Shown in pieces: positions 9,841-20,394 of a stretch of 64,000 nucleotides of DNA. The DNA comes from Schistocerca nitens (lineage: Eukaryota > Arthropoda > Insecta > Orthoptera > Acrididae). The translations under genes were made by a program, and so were the position numbers. The stretch spans positions 694,777,494-694,841,493 of the forward strand of contig NC_064617.1 of the NCBI RefSeq assembly GCF_023898315.1. Reading direction: 5' to 3'. The notes beneath the pieces are model-generated. The model searched no databases, was not told where the DNA came from, and saw only the letters and a list, made by a program, of their open reading frames with translations. Within the stretch, counting starts at the first letter, position 1. Each line of letters opens with the position of its first letter.

Positions 9841-11984
9841 GTTACAGCTGGTGAAGAGTCACTACCACAGGGCACAGAAGGACGACGATTCTGCTCCATG
9901 GGGTCCACAGAAGCATTGGCTTGCTTGTGCAATCAGTCTGTGGAGTTCCACACTGAGAAACGGTTGGTGGTGCGCACCGGCGACATGGAGACAAGCCAGG
10001 CTAAGGTATCATGTGGCAACACCGTCGAAGAGGATTTTTGAGTTGATGGAAGAGAAGACCATTTGCCTCTGGTGGACTTCTTTGAGCCTTTCCGATTAGA
10101 GGAAGACCAGGTGTTGTTTGGCTGGAGAGACGGAGGAAGTCTTCACGGGAGTACTCCCTCTGTCCTTTCTGGTATACCAGTTGGTAGCTGGTGGCTTTGC
10201 CTCTTGAGGCTAGAGTTTGATGGCTTGTTGTACAGCTGGAAAGGGGGATGGAGATACTACCTTGACACTGGGCGATTTCACAACGAAGTCAGAGCTGAAT
10301 TGGGCGTCACGTGTCTGCGTGGCCATGTCCTTCATGGAGCAAGGGGTAACAAGAACAGAACTATTGGTGCCATACAGGAGAATGCAGGGTTTGAGACTAG
10401 CCGGTAACTTGCGAGCAACTGGTAAGGCAATTTTTCCTTTACCCGGAGCTCTTGGACAGACCGCTCATCAACATACATGGGACAATCCCGAGAGGCGGCG
10501 GCATGGCTGTCATTGTAGTTGATACATCTGCATCTACATGGATACTCTGCAAATTTAAGTGCCTGGCAGAGGGTTCATCGCACTACCTTCACGATTCTCT
10601 ATTATTCCAATCTTGTATAGTGTGCGAAAAGAATGAACACCTATATCTTTTTGTACAAGCTCTGATTTCTGTTATTTTATCATTGTGGTTGTTTCTCCCT
10701 ATGTAGGTCAGTGTCAACAAATTATTTTCGCATTCGGAGGAGAAAGCTGGTGATTGGAATTTCATGAGGAGATCATGTCGCAACGAAAAACTTTATTTTA
10801 ATTGTGTCCAGCCCAAATCCTATATCAGTTCAGTGTCATTCTCTCCTGTATTTCGCGATAATACAAAATGTGCTGCCCTTCTTTGAACTTTTTCAATGTA
10901 CTTTGTCAGTCCTATCTGGTAAGGATCCCACACAGCACAGCAGTATTCTAAAAGAGGACAGACAAGCGTAGTGTAGGCAGTCTCCTTAGTAGATCTGTTA
11001 AATTTTCTAAGTGTCCTGCCAATAAAATGCAGTCTTTGGTTAGCCTTCCCCACAACATTTTCTATGTGTTCATTCCAATTTAAGTTGTTTGTAATTGTAA
11101 TTCCTAGGTATTCAGTTGAATATACAGCCTTAAGATTTGACTGATTTATCGTGTAACCAAAGTTTAACGAATTCCTTTTAGCACTCATGTGGATGACCTC
11201 ACACTTTTCATTATTTAGTATCAACTGCCAATTTTTGCACCATTCAGTTACCTTTTCTAAATCGTTTTGCAATTTGTTTTGATCTTCTGATGACTTTATT
11301 AGTCAATAAACGACAGCGTCATCTGCAAACAACCTAAGACGGCTGCTCAGATTGTCTCCCAAATCATTTATATAGATAAGGAACAGCAAAGGGCCTGTAA
11401 CACTACAGCAGTGAGAAGGAGGCGGACAATCGCCCTTGTGCACATCCCTACCACAGGTTACACATTTGGCTGGGTGTCGACAAAGACATTCTAGTGTGGT
11501 TGGAACGATGACACTGGTAGCAGCGCACTGGGTTTGGAAAGTACAGCCGGACTGTGATAATTTCATAGCCTGCTTTGATCTTGGACAGAAGAACCACTAT
11601 ATCAAATGTGAGAAGAAGAGTGTGGGTGGGCACTGAGGAGCAATCTATCTTTGTCCTTACACAATGGACAGCAATGACACCCTGATCAGAGAGGTGAGAT
11701 TGGATTTCGGCCTTTGTTATACTATCGAGCACCCAGGTGTAAATTACACCATGGGAAAAATTCAAAGTTCTGTGGGTCTCAACACGAACAGGGTAGCCAT
11801 GGAGAAGCGATGAGGCAGTAAGCAGTTGTTGTACTTGAGAATCAGAAGTAGTCTCCAAGAGCAAAGTGCCGTCCTGTAAACGAGAGCAGGATTTCACAGG
11901 GCCGGTAATTGCATCAACACCTTTCTGAATAATAAACGGATTTACTGTGGCTAAGGACTGCCTGTCTTCAGTAGGTGAGACCAT
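9841..11984 (-). pseudogene. ORF1 remnant of LINE copy 2, split by an insertion
   Basis: The N-terminal part (11984-11405) keeps blocks shared with copy-1 ORF1 (ATVNPFIIQKGVDAITGP, KSCSRLQDGTLLLET) and the first zinc knuckle region. The C-terminal part continues at about 10523-9900. The two halves are separated by the element-A fragment: homology to copy 1 stops at about 10523 and resumes at about 11405 around the second zinc knuckle. Confidence 0.82.
10524..11404 (-). mobile_element. Element A: CR1/Jockey-like LINE, 5'-truncated 3' part
   Basis: The minus strand encodes the end of an RT: LLFLIYINDLGDNLSS followed by LRLFADDAVVY (intact FADD box), then LQNDLEKVTEWCKNWQL, the YLGITI thumb block and a C-terminal segment ending in DWNNRES. 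A single stop interrupts the frame near 11280-11300. The 3' end of the element is at the left (TCTGCATCTACATGGATACT). The upstream half is missing, as expected for 5' truncation during target-primed reverse transcription. It lies inside ORF1 of LINE copy 2. Confidence 0.88.
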
Positions 11985-12699
11985 GAGGAACTGTGGTGCA
12001 GCAAGAAGGGTCTTTTAATCATTAGCCTCATTACGTTTATGTTTCGTAGACGTTGGTTGGGAAGATGATCGACACATTGCGAGAAAATCCCCCATGATTG
12101 CCAATGTCTCCAGATGGCATGCTCCTTCCAACTAGGGACCCCTTAACAAAGAGGCGCACCCATCTTAGGTGATACCTCTCGAACACCTGACAGAGGGACC
12201 AATTGGCAATTTGGGAAGGTTGCAGCTCAGGCATCACCCCTCCCTGGGCCTACCCTGTACCAGGGATACGTGTGAAGCCTACTGTCGACCTGGAGCTGGG
12301 GGCTGGTACTTATGCATTAACCAGTCACCTGTTATGTGTGAGATGCATGGGCCGGCCTTCACGAGCACACAGGTAGGAAGAAGAAAAAGAGGAACCTCAA
12401 ACGCTGAAGCATAGGAATGAGAGGAGAAGGGAAACAAAGAAAGGAAAAGGGAGCAAAAAACAAAGGTGAGACTGTTCTTATGACACCAACAGACAATGCA
12501 GAACATTCCCAACAACACCTCAGATATGTTCCCCAAGGGGAAAAATAATAGCAAGTCCACTCTGCTTCATGATATTCCGCCACATGCCTGAAGGCCACAT
12601 GTCACAAGCCACTAACATACGCTTTTTTGTCAAAGTCAGACAATGGATGGGTATTTCAATTGTGACAAGTTTTATATAGAATCTTATATAGGTAATTTG

Positions 12700-13640
12700 G
12701 TGTCGTATATAGTTAAATCCATATACATTATAAATGTGTGATTATGTATGTATATGCATCTCCTCCTAAATCACTGGATCGATTTCAACCAAACTTGGTA
12801 CACATATCACTTCTTGTCTGGATAGAACCACTGGAGGGAGAAAGGGGATAAGAACCATGTTTCTCTCAAAGGGGTGGGGGTGAGAAAGTATCATAGTTCA
12901 CAATGCATGGGAATTGCCAGACAATATTCATCCAGTATTTGAGAATGAGAGCATTTAATGACTTGCAACAAACTTTGCACATAATTTCAGACCTTAATGA
13001 GACTTTTTCTTGCCAACAACCCCCCCCCCCCAAAAAAAAAAAAAAAGAAAAAAGAAAAAAAAAAAAAAGAGAGAGAGAAAAGTTTATCACTTACTATATT
13101 TTCACTGTTCATGCAGTAAAACTACCACACCATGCATTGTATTTTACTTTGTTAGTTGTTTACTACAACTATTTGCAACACATTTTGCAGACAGTATTCA
13201 CATATACCACGGAATGTATCCATTAACACTAAGTGAAAACGAAACTGGTGGATGAAAATCACCAGAGGTGCAGATGAAATGTGTACAAATATAAGTGAAA
13301 TATGTGAGAGTAGCATTGAGAGCTGCGTCGAACAAGTCTTTGGATTGAAAACCACAACAGCAACATCTAAATATATGTGACAAGTGCACATGTGGGCAAA
13401 GCCACAGGTAAAAAGCTCCTACTAAACTCCTGGTTCAATTTCTACCAAACTTTGTACATATTACTAACAACCTGGAAAGAAATACTTGGGGATAAGAACC
13501 ATCAACCTCCTATTGGAGTGAAGGTGAGAATGTGGAGAGAGATGGGGGTGGAGGAGATAGACTAACAGAAGACTGGAATAAGTACATATCCAGGCAACGC
13601 TAAGTATGCAGCTTGTAGCCATTTATTAATGAGTTCATGT
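12700..13640 (+). repeat. Two diverged copies of a non-coding repeat, plus a C/A homopolymer run and an RTE-like 3' tail
   Basis: About 12760-12890 and 13410-13545 share a repeated theme: AAACTCCTGG/AAATCACTGG, AATTTC-ACCAAACTT, GGTACACATAT/TGTACATATTA, CTGGA-AGAA and GGGGATAAGAACCAT. Between them, 13020-13075 is a run of C then A/G-interrupted A. At about 13319-13366 there is a GAGCTGCGTCGAACAAGTC-type tail ending in an ACAACAGCAACA run. It matches a segment at about 27088-27133 and resembles the 3' tail of RTE-like LINEs. No protein signal was found. Confidence 0.55.
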
Positions 13641-14039
13641 AGAATATTAACACACATGAATTTACTTTCTTGGGTCCCTGAATTCTGTCAGTACTATGTG
13701 GCTGGCAGTAATGTCTGCCTGTAGCCAACAGACATATGTCCTGCAGAACTGCTTACGAGACAGATTTAAAAAGGAATCTTTTAGACCTTAGCAAGTGATC
13801 AGAATGTTCATATCACACTTAAAGGGAGGAAGTTCTATGTCACCCAAGGGCACAAAAAGACCTACCCCAAACTTAAAGACAATGGTCTTACTATTGATGA
13901 TGGTCACTGGAATTGTCATGTTTGTAACATGATCTGAGTTAGAGCTGGGAGAAGATTCTAGCTTAAGAACTTAAACAAATCACAGAAGATGTACAGACAT
14001 CTATCTGATCTGTATGCAACCACAGCAGTTTGAGTTACA

Positions 14040-14330
14040 GTTGCACACATTTTCAAGTTTGCCCTATGCTGGAGAAGTTTCCCTATGAATCCATTACACA
14101 CCATTCATCCAGTCTCAATATCACCTTAAATGATACCTATGCTTTTGGAGCCCTGAAAAACAACATCCGTGACTGCAGATTTGCTTCAGATAAAGAGGTG
14201 CATGCCTGAGTACAATCTTGGTTCCATTAGCAACAGAAAACAGTTTTCATTACGGCATTGACCATCTTGTCTCACAGTGGGATAAATGTGTTAACACTTT
14301 TTGTGATTAGTTTTGAAATAATAAATAGTT
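14040..14330 (+). pseudogene. Mariner-like transposase C-terminal relic
   Basis: The frame around 14127-14320 reads FGALKNNIRD, then RFASDKEVHA, VQSWFH, a frameshift, then GIDHLVSQWDKCVN. This is the usual C-terminal end of mariner-family transposases (FG-LK, F--D-EV---V--W, GI--L--RW-KC). One stop and at least one frameshift are present. The catalytic core upstream could not be recognised with confidence. No inverted repeats were found. Confidence 0.6.
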
Positions 14331-14909
14331 TACTTACTTTTACCATCTACCTTATTTTCATTTGACTGCCCCGTATAATTATAATATCAGAAGAAAACAT
14401 GACATTCATTACACCATATGAAGATTATCTTTACCACAAGAAGGGGTGCACAATGCTGGAATCAAATGTTTTGATCACTCTCCCAATGATATAAAATGCC
14501 TGACAGACAGAAAAGTAAAATTTGAAAACAAACAGAAAAAGTTTCTCCTCGATAACTCTTATACTGTAGACTAATTTCTATCATCATAATTTGTAAAAGA
14601 GAGTGGGAAGAAATTACTAACTTGCATCTGTAGTTCTTATTGATTTGTAAATGATCAGCATGTAGCCATATTTACAAAATAATTGGTGATGTTAATATAA
14701 AAGGCTCCTTGCACATCATTATGGTTTATCATGCAAAGGATCCATGGATGATGAAACCAACCAATGAACCAACCCCAAAACTCCAAGCATCCATTCTTCC
14801 TTCTACCTTCACACTTCCCTTCTAAGTATGCAGCGGTATTATCAGAATCATATCCCCTCACTTTCATCGGGTATCCAACAGCGAGATATGAAGCCCTTGC
14901 CTTCCAAGT

Positions 14910-15095
14910 GGCTCTGAGTACTATGGGACTTAACTTCTATGGTCATCAGTCCCCTAGAACTTAGAACTACTTAAACCTAAACTAACCTAAGGACAGCACA
15001 CACATCCATGCCCGAGGCAGGATTTGAACCTGCGACCGTAGCAGTCCCGCGGTTCCGGACTGCGCGCCTAGAACCACTAGACCACCGCGGCCGGC
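14910..15095 (-). mobile_element. Complete tRNA-derived SINE with 12-bp target duplication
   Basis: A 186-bp element flanked by the perfect 12-base direct repeat TGCCTTCCAAGT (14898-14909 and 15096-15107). The minus strand starts with a tRNA-like head: a box A-like TGGTCTAGTGG (about 15073-15083) and a box B-like GGTTCAAATCC (about 15023-15033) for RNA polymerase III. The tail contains a TGATGACCATAGAAGTTAAG segment shared with the other SINEs here. It would be mobilised by a LINE reverse transcriptase in trans. Confidence 0.93.
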
Positions 15096-15524
15096 TGCCT
15101 TCCAAGTATCTGATGGGAGTGAGGCATATCAAAGTCCATCCGTTAGGCAGAGAACGAAGACATATAAAACCTTCTGCATATTAGGTGAGTACAAGCATAA
15201 CACCTCTGAGATACAACAACAGTGTAGTTCAGGACTTAACATCAACGTCGATGGACAACAGAATGTGTTGTCAGAGGCTCATACCTGCATACACACAATT
15301 ACGTGCAAGCTCAGTTACAAAGCACTTGTCATGGCTCAGTCTATTTTACAGCTCCATCAAACGCAGCAGCTCCATTCAAACATACCACTGTAGGTCTACT
15401 GTGATATTTCAGCTAGATCATTTACGTAAAATGTGAACTTCCACAGCCAGAATTGTCACAATTAATAACATATTCCAGGCTATTATGCTGTGGTCTAAGG
15501 GATTTCACTTCAAAACATAATGTT

Positions 15525-15688
15525 TTGTCCCCATCCGCGCATGACATTTTCAAGGCGATCATAGGTTTGTTGAACGTCCGATTCACACCCTGGCTCGCTA
15601 CTCACTGACAGTAGTGAGCCAGGGTGTGAATCAGACGTTCAACAAAGCTGTGATCCCTATTGAAAATGTCCTCCACAGATGGGGACAA
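15525..15688. repeat. Long near-perfect palindrome (MITE-like)
   Basis: A roughly 164-bp inverted repeat whose arms pair along nearly their whole length. Outer TTGTCCCCATC matches GATGGGGACAA; inner GTTGAACGTC-GATTCACACC and TGAGCCAGGGTGTGAATC pair around a short ACTGACAG loop. No clear target duplication. No coding capacity. Confidence 0.85.
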
Positions 15689-16097
15689 TACAGGAAGTAC
15701 GGTACTCAGGACAGTAGTTATGTATAACAACAACTAACAGGTCATACGATTCCATTCAAATATATTTTATTGTCCTACAATGTAGAAAGCATGTTGTCAC
15801 AAACATCGATCAGAGTGAACTAACTGCAGGTCCAGAGAGGTTAGTTGAGTTGCCTCAGAACAGTGATATCGTTCTGTGTGACTCCACCGAGTTGTCCCCC
15901 CACAAAATTTTGTCAACAGGCAATCTCATTGGTATATAATTTGTCTCCTTCCAGAGATCGCACAGCAAAGCTTTTCGGCACTAGTATGTGACATGTAAAT
16001 TTAATAAGATAACGTGCCATCTCATTATACCGCTTGATATGTTTGACCTACCCAACTTATGGTTTGAACATATCCACATTGAACGTATCAACATTGA

Positions 16098-16218
16098 CAA
16101 TATTATGAAAAGGAAAGGTGCTGCTCACCATATAGCAGAGATGCTGAGTCACAGATAAGCACAACAAAAAGACCGAAGCTTTCAGCCAGTAAGGCCTTTG
16201 TCAAAAACAGATGACAGA

Positions 16219-16283
<65 letters not shown>

Positions 16284-16344
16284 GCAACTATCATACACGA
16301 CTGCTGTCTCAGGCAACTGAAACCACTGTCATTTCAGTTGCCTG

Positions 16345-16397
<53 letters not shown>

Positions 16398-16540
16398 TTT
16401 TGACAAAGGCCTTACTGGCCAAAAGCTTTATTTGCGACAGTCTTTTTGTTGTGCCTAGCCGCAACTCAGCATGTCCGCTGTATGGTGAGTAGCAACTTTC
16501 CTTTTCATAATATTGTTACATTCCATCCTGGATTTTCCAT
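16098..16540. mobile_element. Palindromic CA/TG-core repeat with 11-bp target duplication
   Basis: The left arm (16098-16220) carries GCTGAGTCACAGATAAGCAC and AAGGCCTTTGTCAAAA, leading into (CA)n at about 16221-16277. The right arm mirrors these after (TG)n at about 16350-16396 and ends in CATTCCATCCTGGATTTTCC. Both sides are flanked by ATCAACATTGA (16087-16097 and 16541-16551). The arms match those flanking the Penelope-like element at 50-52 kb. An 11-base duplication suits target-primed reverse transcription and not Tc1/mariner (2 bp). Confidence 0.88.
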
Positions 16541-17569
16541 ATCAACATTGAAATTGTTCAACTTTTAAACACCCAAATGACATGACAACTGCCTAGCTGC
16601 CAGCAACTGCCTCAGCCACTGACCTGAAGTTTTTCCTATGGTTGAAGCCACAGCTGACATCACTGCCACCATGACTCTTTGCTGATGGAATGCTTGTTTT
16701 GGAGTGCCTCTCTCTATCATCACTAAACAAGGCAAGCAGGCAAAGTGTTCCCTATTCCAACCAATCACTGTTTTGTTAGGCATTAACCATATTTAAGCTG
16801 TAACCTATTAAACAGCAAATGGCTTAGTTAAGTGTTTTCAAAAACTATTAATGGTCTTTATGGTGCCAAGAATAGCAACATTGGAGACCAACATTACTCA
16901 TTTTCCTAAGTCTCCATCCTACCATCTATTAATATTTTAAAGCTACAGCATTAGAACTGGTCTACTGCCAAGCAATTTGGTATCCTGGTTAATTCCATAG
17001 TAATACCTCTAAAGATCTCAATGAGTTGTCAGACTTTGCAACTGTGTTCAAGCATTAATCAACTTTGGTCCATCACACTGAGAGAAACTTATACTTGTTT
17101 ACCTTTGGACACATGAACAGGCTCTACAACTACTGTATGAGAGCTCATGTACAGCCCTTAGTTAGAAATTCTAGAAAATTGGGGTCAGTGTCAATGGCAC
17201 CCAAAATACAATTTCCACCTACCACCTCGAACTGGCATTCTACATTTCCAATGCTAGTATCTGCAAACTGGACAATGGGCAGTGGATCCCTGACAAGAAA
17301 CCTGGCAATGCCAGAACAGACTATTCATCTATCACTCCATTGATCATCACACATTCTGGAAGCCAGATCCATCCAAACATGGGAGGGGAGGGGGGGGGGG
17401 GGGAGAGAGGAGAGAAAGACCAATTAAGTAGCTATTTTATTATGAGCTGCATGTGAATGTTTATGTCTGAATGTTCTTTACTGTTAAGTATAAGAAAGTT
17501 AAGGCCTGTCTACGTTACTAGGTTAGCTCAACATTGTTCATAGTTTTACATTACATTACGCTTGAGTGT

Positions 17570-17720
17570 CAAACAATGGAAACTCTAGGTCGGAATATCA
17601 ATGAATGTGTGCTTTTCCTTTTCTGAAGAAGGTTTTGGCCAAAAGCTAAAATAGTAACAGTGCCTTTGTTGTGCCTGTTTGCAACTCTGTGTGTCATCTT
17701 TACAGTGGTAATAGCAATCA
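17570..17720. repeat. Fragment of the palindromic Penelope-arm repeat
   Basis: Starts with the outer arm sequence AACAATGGAAA-CT-AGG, then jumps to the right-arm-type GGCCAAAAGCTAAAAT and TTTGTTGTGCCTG-TTGCAACTC. The CA/TG core and most of the left arm are gone. Just to the left, 17385-17410 is a G-rich/GA-rich tract. Confidence 0.65.
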
Positions 17721-17724
17721 ATCT

Positions 17725-19046
17725 TTTCCCTAAGACTGTTACTCTTGAGTGGTGTATTAATGTTGCACTTTACTTTAAATTCTTTATTCAACAACAATTT
17801 TTGAAGTTATAACTAGACAATAATAATCTTTTATCATTATTTAACAAAATCAGTCTCGATTGAAAATGATGTCTATTTTCCAGGGATCTGGTTTCAGTCA
17901 TATAAAGAACATGTTCGTAATTCTGAAATTACGAAAGCAGGCCAAGAATAACAGAGTTACTCAACTTATGTAACATTAAGTAAGTAATACAGTACAAAGT
18001 AACAATGCAGCATGTCTACAGCCATCGGTTACATGTGGAGCATGTCTGTACTAGCTAGCAGTTGATGACAGGGGCCTCCTAGCACATACAGTGGCTCTGC
18101 ACATCACCTCCATGCATCACCCATAAGCATGTACATGTTGCATAAGGTGAATAGCTGTATTTCTCCTGGCCTACTTTGTTCATTTCAGAGTTACTTCCTG
18201 GTATGAAGATGGTCTTGCTATGTTTTAGTTAAAATGCAACACTCACTCAGAGAAATACTTTACAATATTTCTAACATGGATAAATGGATTATATAAAAAA
18301 ATATAATCCTCTGGGAAGGTAAACTCAATCAGGAACTTTGATGTCTATTCATCATATAATAATTTACAGGTGATGAGATACCTAAAGTAGAGCAAGAAGT
18401 ACTCATTTTTACGGTACAGTGAAATAGGCAAATTTCGGTGGGCAAATCACTTACAACACATACCACCTGCTAGGTTTCTCCACTAACATTAGAAAAATTA
18501 AAACACTAATTATAATTACACTACATCAACAAAACAGATATAAAATAAATAAAATAGTCAGGAAATTAAATTGCCATTACAAAGTTGCATTATGGTGTAA
18601 TTACAGAAGAATGGCTCCTCACAGTTTTTCTCATTGTAGTGCCTGTCCGCTTCGGATGTGTAAATGGTGCAATATATTCTCTTTTTTTTTATCAGAACTA
18701 CTAAAAAGTATACAAAAATACGCTTACAATGGGGAGTGTGGGAGACTTTACATTCATAATCACAAAGTGTAGACAGACTGACAAATACTGAAATCTCTCG
18801 TTGCAGAAATCTTCATAAATAGCTATACTTGCAGACAGGCGACTGTGAGGTCACAAGGAATAATGCAATTTCATTTTTGGCTAGAAATCTACACAATAAA
18901 AGAGCCACATTGCTTTGCTAGACACAACCATATTGCAACGTGGAAAGTAGTTACTCTTTTCAAAGCAGCAAATCAGTTTAATAAAGACGACGTGTAGGTC
19001 TGTCAATGACATGCAAGTATTAAATTAAGTAATAATGAAACAGCAC
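17725..19046. other. AT-rich non-coding stretch left of the minus-strand exon
   Basis: No coding or transposon signal was recognised. If the exon at 19047-19226 belongs to a multi-exon gene, this is the start of its first intron. Confidence 0.4.
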
Positions 19047-19226
19047 CTTGTCCTTTGGCTTCTTTTTCTTGCCAGATGGTTTTCGCTCATCGATAATATG
19101 GGAGAGCTGATCAAAATTTGGTTGCTCAGCTGACTTAAATCCGAAAGCAAACACTAAAACAGCACAAAGCAACACAAACCCGACAGGGATGGCATACTGT
19201 GTATTTAATACTTCGGAAAGCTCCAT
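19047..19226 (-). CDS. First coding exon of an unidentified small single-pass membrane protein
   Basis: Sixty codons begin at the ATG at 19226-19224 in a good context (GCGATGG). An upstream GTG in the same frame is not a credible start. Residues 11-30 are strongly hydrophobic (YAIPVGFVLLCAVLVFAFGF), giving one membrane segment close to the N-terminus. They are followed by an acidic/polar stretch (NFDQLSHIIDERKP) and a lysine cluster (SGKKKKPKDK). A possible donor site (AAG/GTGCTG) ends the exon at 19047 in phase 0, though the consensus is weak. The start faces the Sec71 start 580 bp away. I do not recognise the family. The layout resembles ER-anchored proteins with basic cytosolic tails, but no function is claimed. 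Downstream exons were not identified. Confidence 0.6.
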
Positions 19227-19806
19227 CGCATTGGCTCTCTTCGCTACACAACAACGCTTCTCCACGCGTCCACTGTGCCAACTACTCTACATACAGATGT
19301 TATGACGCGTTCTGACGTACCCTACTGGTGTTGACGTAGCAAACAAAGATCTTATTGAAGCGTACATTGGTCTCAGGTCTCAGAAGTTCAATGTGCTACA
19401 CGACTATAAACTACATAAATTTTTTTTTCTTCACAGCTGCTTTGGAAACAGAGCGCAAGTTAAATCTGCTAAAATGTTTTCCGTAGATGTTGTAACAGTA
19501 GGAAGGGAAAGTTCTGTATTACAACTCATCACTATTTACGTAGACGAAATGTTAATTATCTTTTTTACCATTTTAAATGAGATTATTTTACCTGTCAGTG
19601 TACAGAATAAATTATAGCTCATTCAGAACTGTATCTATACCCAAACATGTTTACCATCGATGTATTCTGCTGACCATGGATCGATAGTTGTCTCTTGCTG
19701 TATCGCAACATATCCTGTGTTGATTGATTAGAATAATGGCGTTGTGGACGGACGGGAGTGTGTGTTGTTGACGCGCAGAATGTAGTTAGTGAACGTGTAC
19801 ATAACG
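19227..19806. promoter_or_regulatory. Probable bidirectional promoter between the small membrane protein gene and Sec71
   Basis: Two divergent coding starts lie about 580 bp apart in transposon-free DNA. The interval holds two TGACGTA motifs (19313-19319 and 19332-19338), which resemble CRE/ATF sites, and a CGCGTC/ACGCGT cluster near 19265-19310. No TATA box stands out. Transcription start sites cannot be placed from sequence alone, and short 5'UTR introns are possible. Confidence 0.45.
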
Positions 19807-19930
19807 ATGCAAAAGAATTTAAAAACGAAGGAAATGTTCATCGTGCGAGCCTTGGAAAAGATCCTGAGCGACAAGGATATAAAGCGGTCGCACCACTCTC
19901 AGTTGAAACGAGCTTGTGAGGTGGCATTAG
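19807..19930 (+). CDS. Sec71: Sec71/ARFGEF (BIG) Arf-GEF, coding exon 1
   Basis: The ATG at 19807 opens 41 codons plus one base. The protein reads KTKEMF--RALEKIL-DK-IK, then [14 protein letters not shown], which is the conserved start of the BIG1/BIG2 (ARFGEF1/2) and Drosophila Sec71 proteins. The exon ends at a GTAAAA donor (19931) in phase 1. The protein is a large Golgi/TGN-associated exchange factor that loads GTP onto class I Arf GTPases. This part belongs to the N-terminal DCB (dimerisation/cyclophilin-binding) region. The Sec7 catalytic domain lies far downstream, outside the window. Confidence 0.95.
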
Positions 19931-20212
19931 GTAAAAATGCATATTTATTTAACGTAGGCATCACATACACAGTTTGTTTCTATAAGTATATTCGCAGGTG
20001 CTGCATAATTGTGTACAGTTTTGCGTTTCTTCGGTATAAATTGCTAAATGAGTTGGGTTAACCAGATTGTTGTATCCAGTTCGTGTTGGAAGGATGACGT
20101 TTACGCTGCAATTTTATAGAAGACGGGATTCTCCGTATTTCCCTTCAAAGTCTTTTCAAATATTTCTTCATCTGTAGTGCATATCACTTTATGAGGTCTT
20201 TTGAAATTACAG

Positions 20213-20394
20213 AAGAAATAAAGAACGAGCTGAAAGATGGTGGTCAAGTGGACCCCACTTCTTCTTCGGCACTCCCATTACCAAAGAATGATGCCGCTAA
20301 TGTTATTACAGCTGAGAAGTATTTCCTCCCATTCGAACTGGCATGCCAAAGCAAAGCGTCAAGGATTATTGTGACAGCCCTTGATTGCCTTCAG
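20213..20394 (+). CDS. Sec71: Sec71/ARFGEF coding exon 2
   Basis: An AG acceptor at 20211-20212 and a GTAAGT donor at 20395 define 182 bases. The phase-1 join to exon 1 gives Glu-Glu-Ile-Lys, as in the BIG family. The end reads AEKYFLPFELACQSKASRI then DCLQ, a nearly invariant DCB block. The middle (SSSALPLPKND) is a variable linker. Intron 1 is only 282 bp, in sharp contrast to intron 2 (37,005 bp). The exon ends in phase 0. Confidence 0.96.

Larger units (their letters stand above)
6421..12600 (-). mobile_element. I/Jockey-type LINE, copy 2, degraded and interrupted
   Basis: A minus-strand relative of copy 1. From right to left it has a 5'UTR-like part with an homologous CACCCCTCCCTGGGCCT block (about 12234-12252, versus about 3967-3985 in copy 1), then ORF1, endonuclease, RT and RNase H. 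The frame is broken many times. A separate LINE fragment (element A, about 10524-11404) is inserted within ORF1. The left end is placed only roughly. Confidence 0.85.

Noticed and set aside
12903-13255. Lysine-rich frames of 80-107 codons around 13.0-13.2 kb
   Set aside because: They are produced by the poly-C/poly-A tract and have no conserved sequence.
16103-16294. Cysteine/valine-rich peptide at 16.1-16.3 kb (and similar ones at 48.3 and 55.1 kb)
   Set aside because: Pure translation of CA/TG microsatellite; no gene signal around it.
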